Positions 63,907 through 64,000 of a stretch of 64,000 nt of DNA are shown piece by piece. Positions within the stretch are counted from its first letter, which is position 1. Each line of letters begins with the position of its first letter. A model generated the notes under the pieces. It was not told the DNA's origin. It did no database searches and saw nothing but the letters and a program-made list of their open reading frames with translations. The DNA is taken from contig NZ_JOJP01000001.1 in the NCBI RefSeq assembly GCF_000710775.1, positions 2,705,547 through 2,769,546 of the forward strand, read 5' to 3'. Both the position numbers and the translations under genes were made by a program. The stretch comes from Endozoicomonas elysicola. GTDB taxonomy: Bacteria; Pseudomonadota; Gammaproteobacteria; Pseudomonadales; Endozoicomonadaceae.

Positions 63907-64000
63907 TTACAGTTTTCCTGCCTTATCCATGACAAAACAGAAAACCAATGCCGTGGCGATAAACCCACCGATAAAAATGGCGGGCATGGTGGCATAGCCA
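63907..64000 (-). CDS. Membrane protein, C-terminal fragment (window edge)
   Basis: A minus-strand frame entering from the right edge: GYATMPAIFIGGFIATALVF, CFVMDKAGKL, stop. It contains one membrane helix. Too short to name. Confidence 0.55.
   Translation of the reverse strand, partial: GYATMPAIFIGGFIATALVFCFVMDKAGKL

Overview
The window reads as the chromosome of a marine gammaproteobacterium. The chromosomal half carries a YejABEF-type peptide ABC operon, umuDC with an E. coli-type LexA box, an OFA-family MFS transporter, a CsgG-type lipoprotein operon and small palindromic repeats. An animal- or surface-associated Oceanospirillales-type host (for example an Endozoicomonas relative) is my guess; no rRNA or marker gene in the window proves it.

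Positions 1-21120 hold a tandem array of small integrative elements. Three direct copies of the 3' end of a tRNA-Ser gene (6945-6974, 14196-14222, 20372-20401) delimit E1 (left end outside the window), E2 (7.2 kb), E3 (6.2 kb) and a decayed fourth element, E4 (20401-21120). E2 and E3 share a backbone: tyrosine integrase (-), excisionase-like HTH (+), a ~115 bp inverted repeat, a short covarying hairpin, a Rep protein, a terminator and a conserved 75-aa ORF (-). Cargo comes last, before the integrase arm-type sites and the next att. The layout resembles a phage-satellite or integrative element with its own replication initiator.

The main finding concerns the cargo of E1 and E3, which is built of integron gene cassettes. 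E1 and E3 share a ~0.7 kb platform containing a LexA-boxed promoter. They diverge exactly at a G/TTA attI-like point. Beyond it lie genes separated by attC sites with paired R''/R' boxes and an extrahelical base, and each cassette's terminal R'' matches that cassette's own 5' end. No integron integrase is visible. Cassettes carry a HEXXH protein, a membrane protein and an ABC-3C-type defence operon (E1), and a lipoprotein, a membrane protein and a truncated protease-like gene (E3). E2 lacks this platform and carries a lipoprotein and a NACHT NTPase. The array therefore looks like a stack of replicating satellites that load defence cargo from integrons, possibly under SOS control.

21.1-64 kb is ordinary chromosome. 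It holds a TetR-GNAT pair, an isochorismatase-like hydrolase and a type I secretion locus with a 1939-aa multidomain surface protein and a degenerate ABC ATPase. Next come a receptor-like membrane protein, a saccharopine-dehydrogenase-like enzyme, PhoX, a DUF4329/JAMM-like protein and the SBP-permease-permease-ATPase peptide transporter. These are followed by an LprI-domain protein, a YheT hydrolase, a DUF502 protein, the MFS transporter, umuDC, the four-lipoprotein operon, an OmpA-like barrel and a frameshifted globin. A four-gene operon (FMO, bile-acid symporter family, epimerase, SDR) lies divergent from an AraC regulator. Three palindromic MITE-like elements interrupt intergenic spaces; one supplies the stop codon of a gene.
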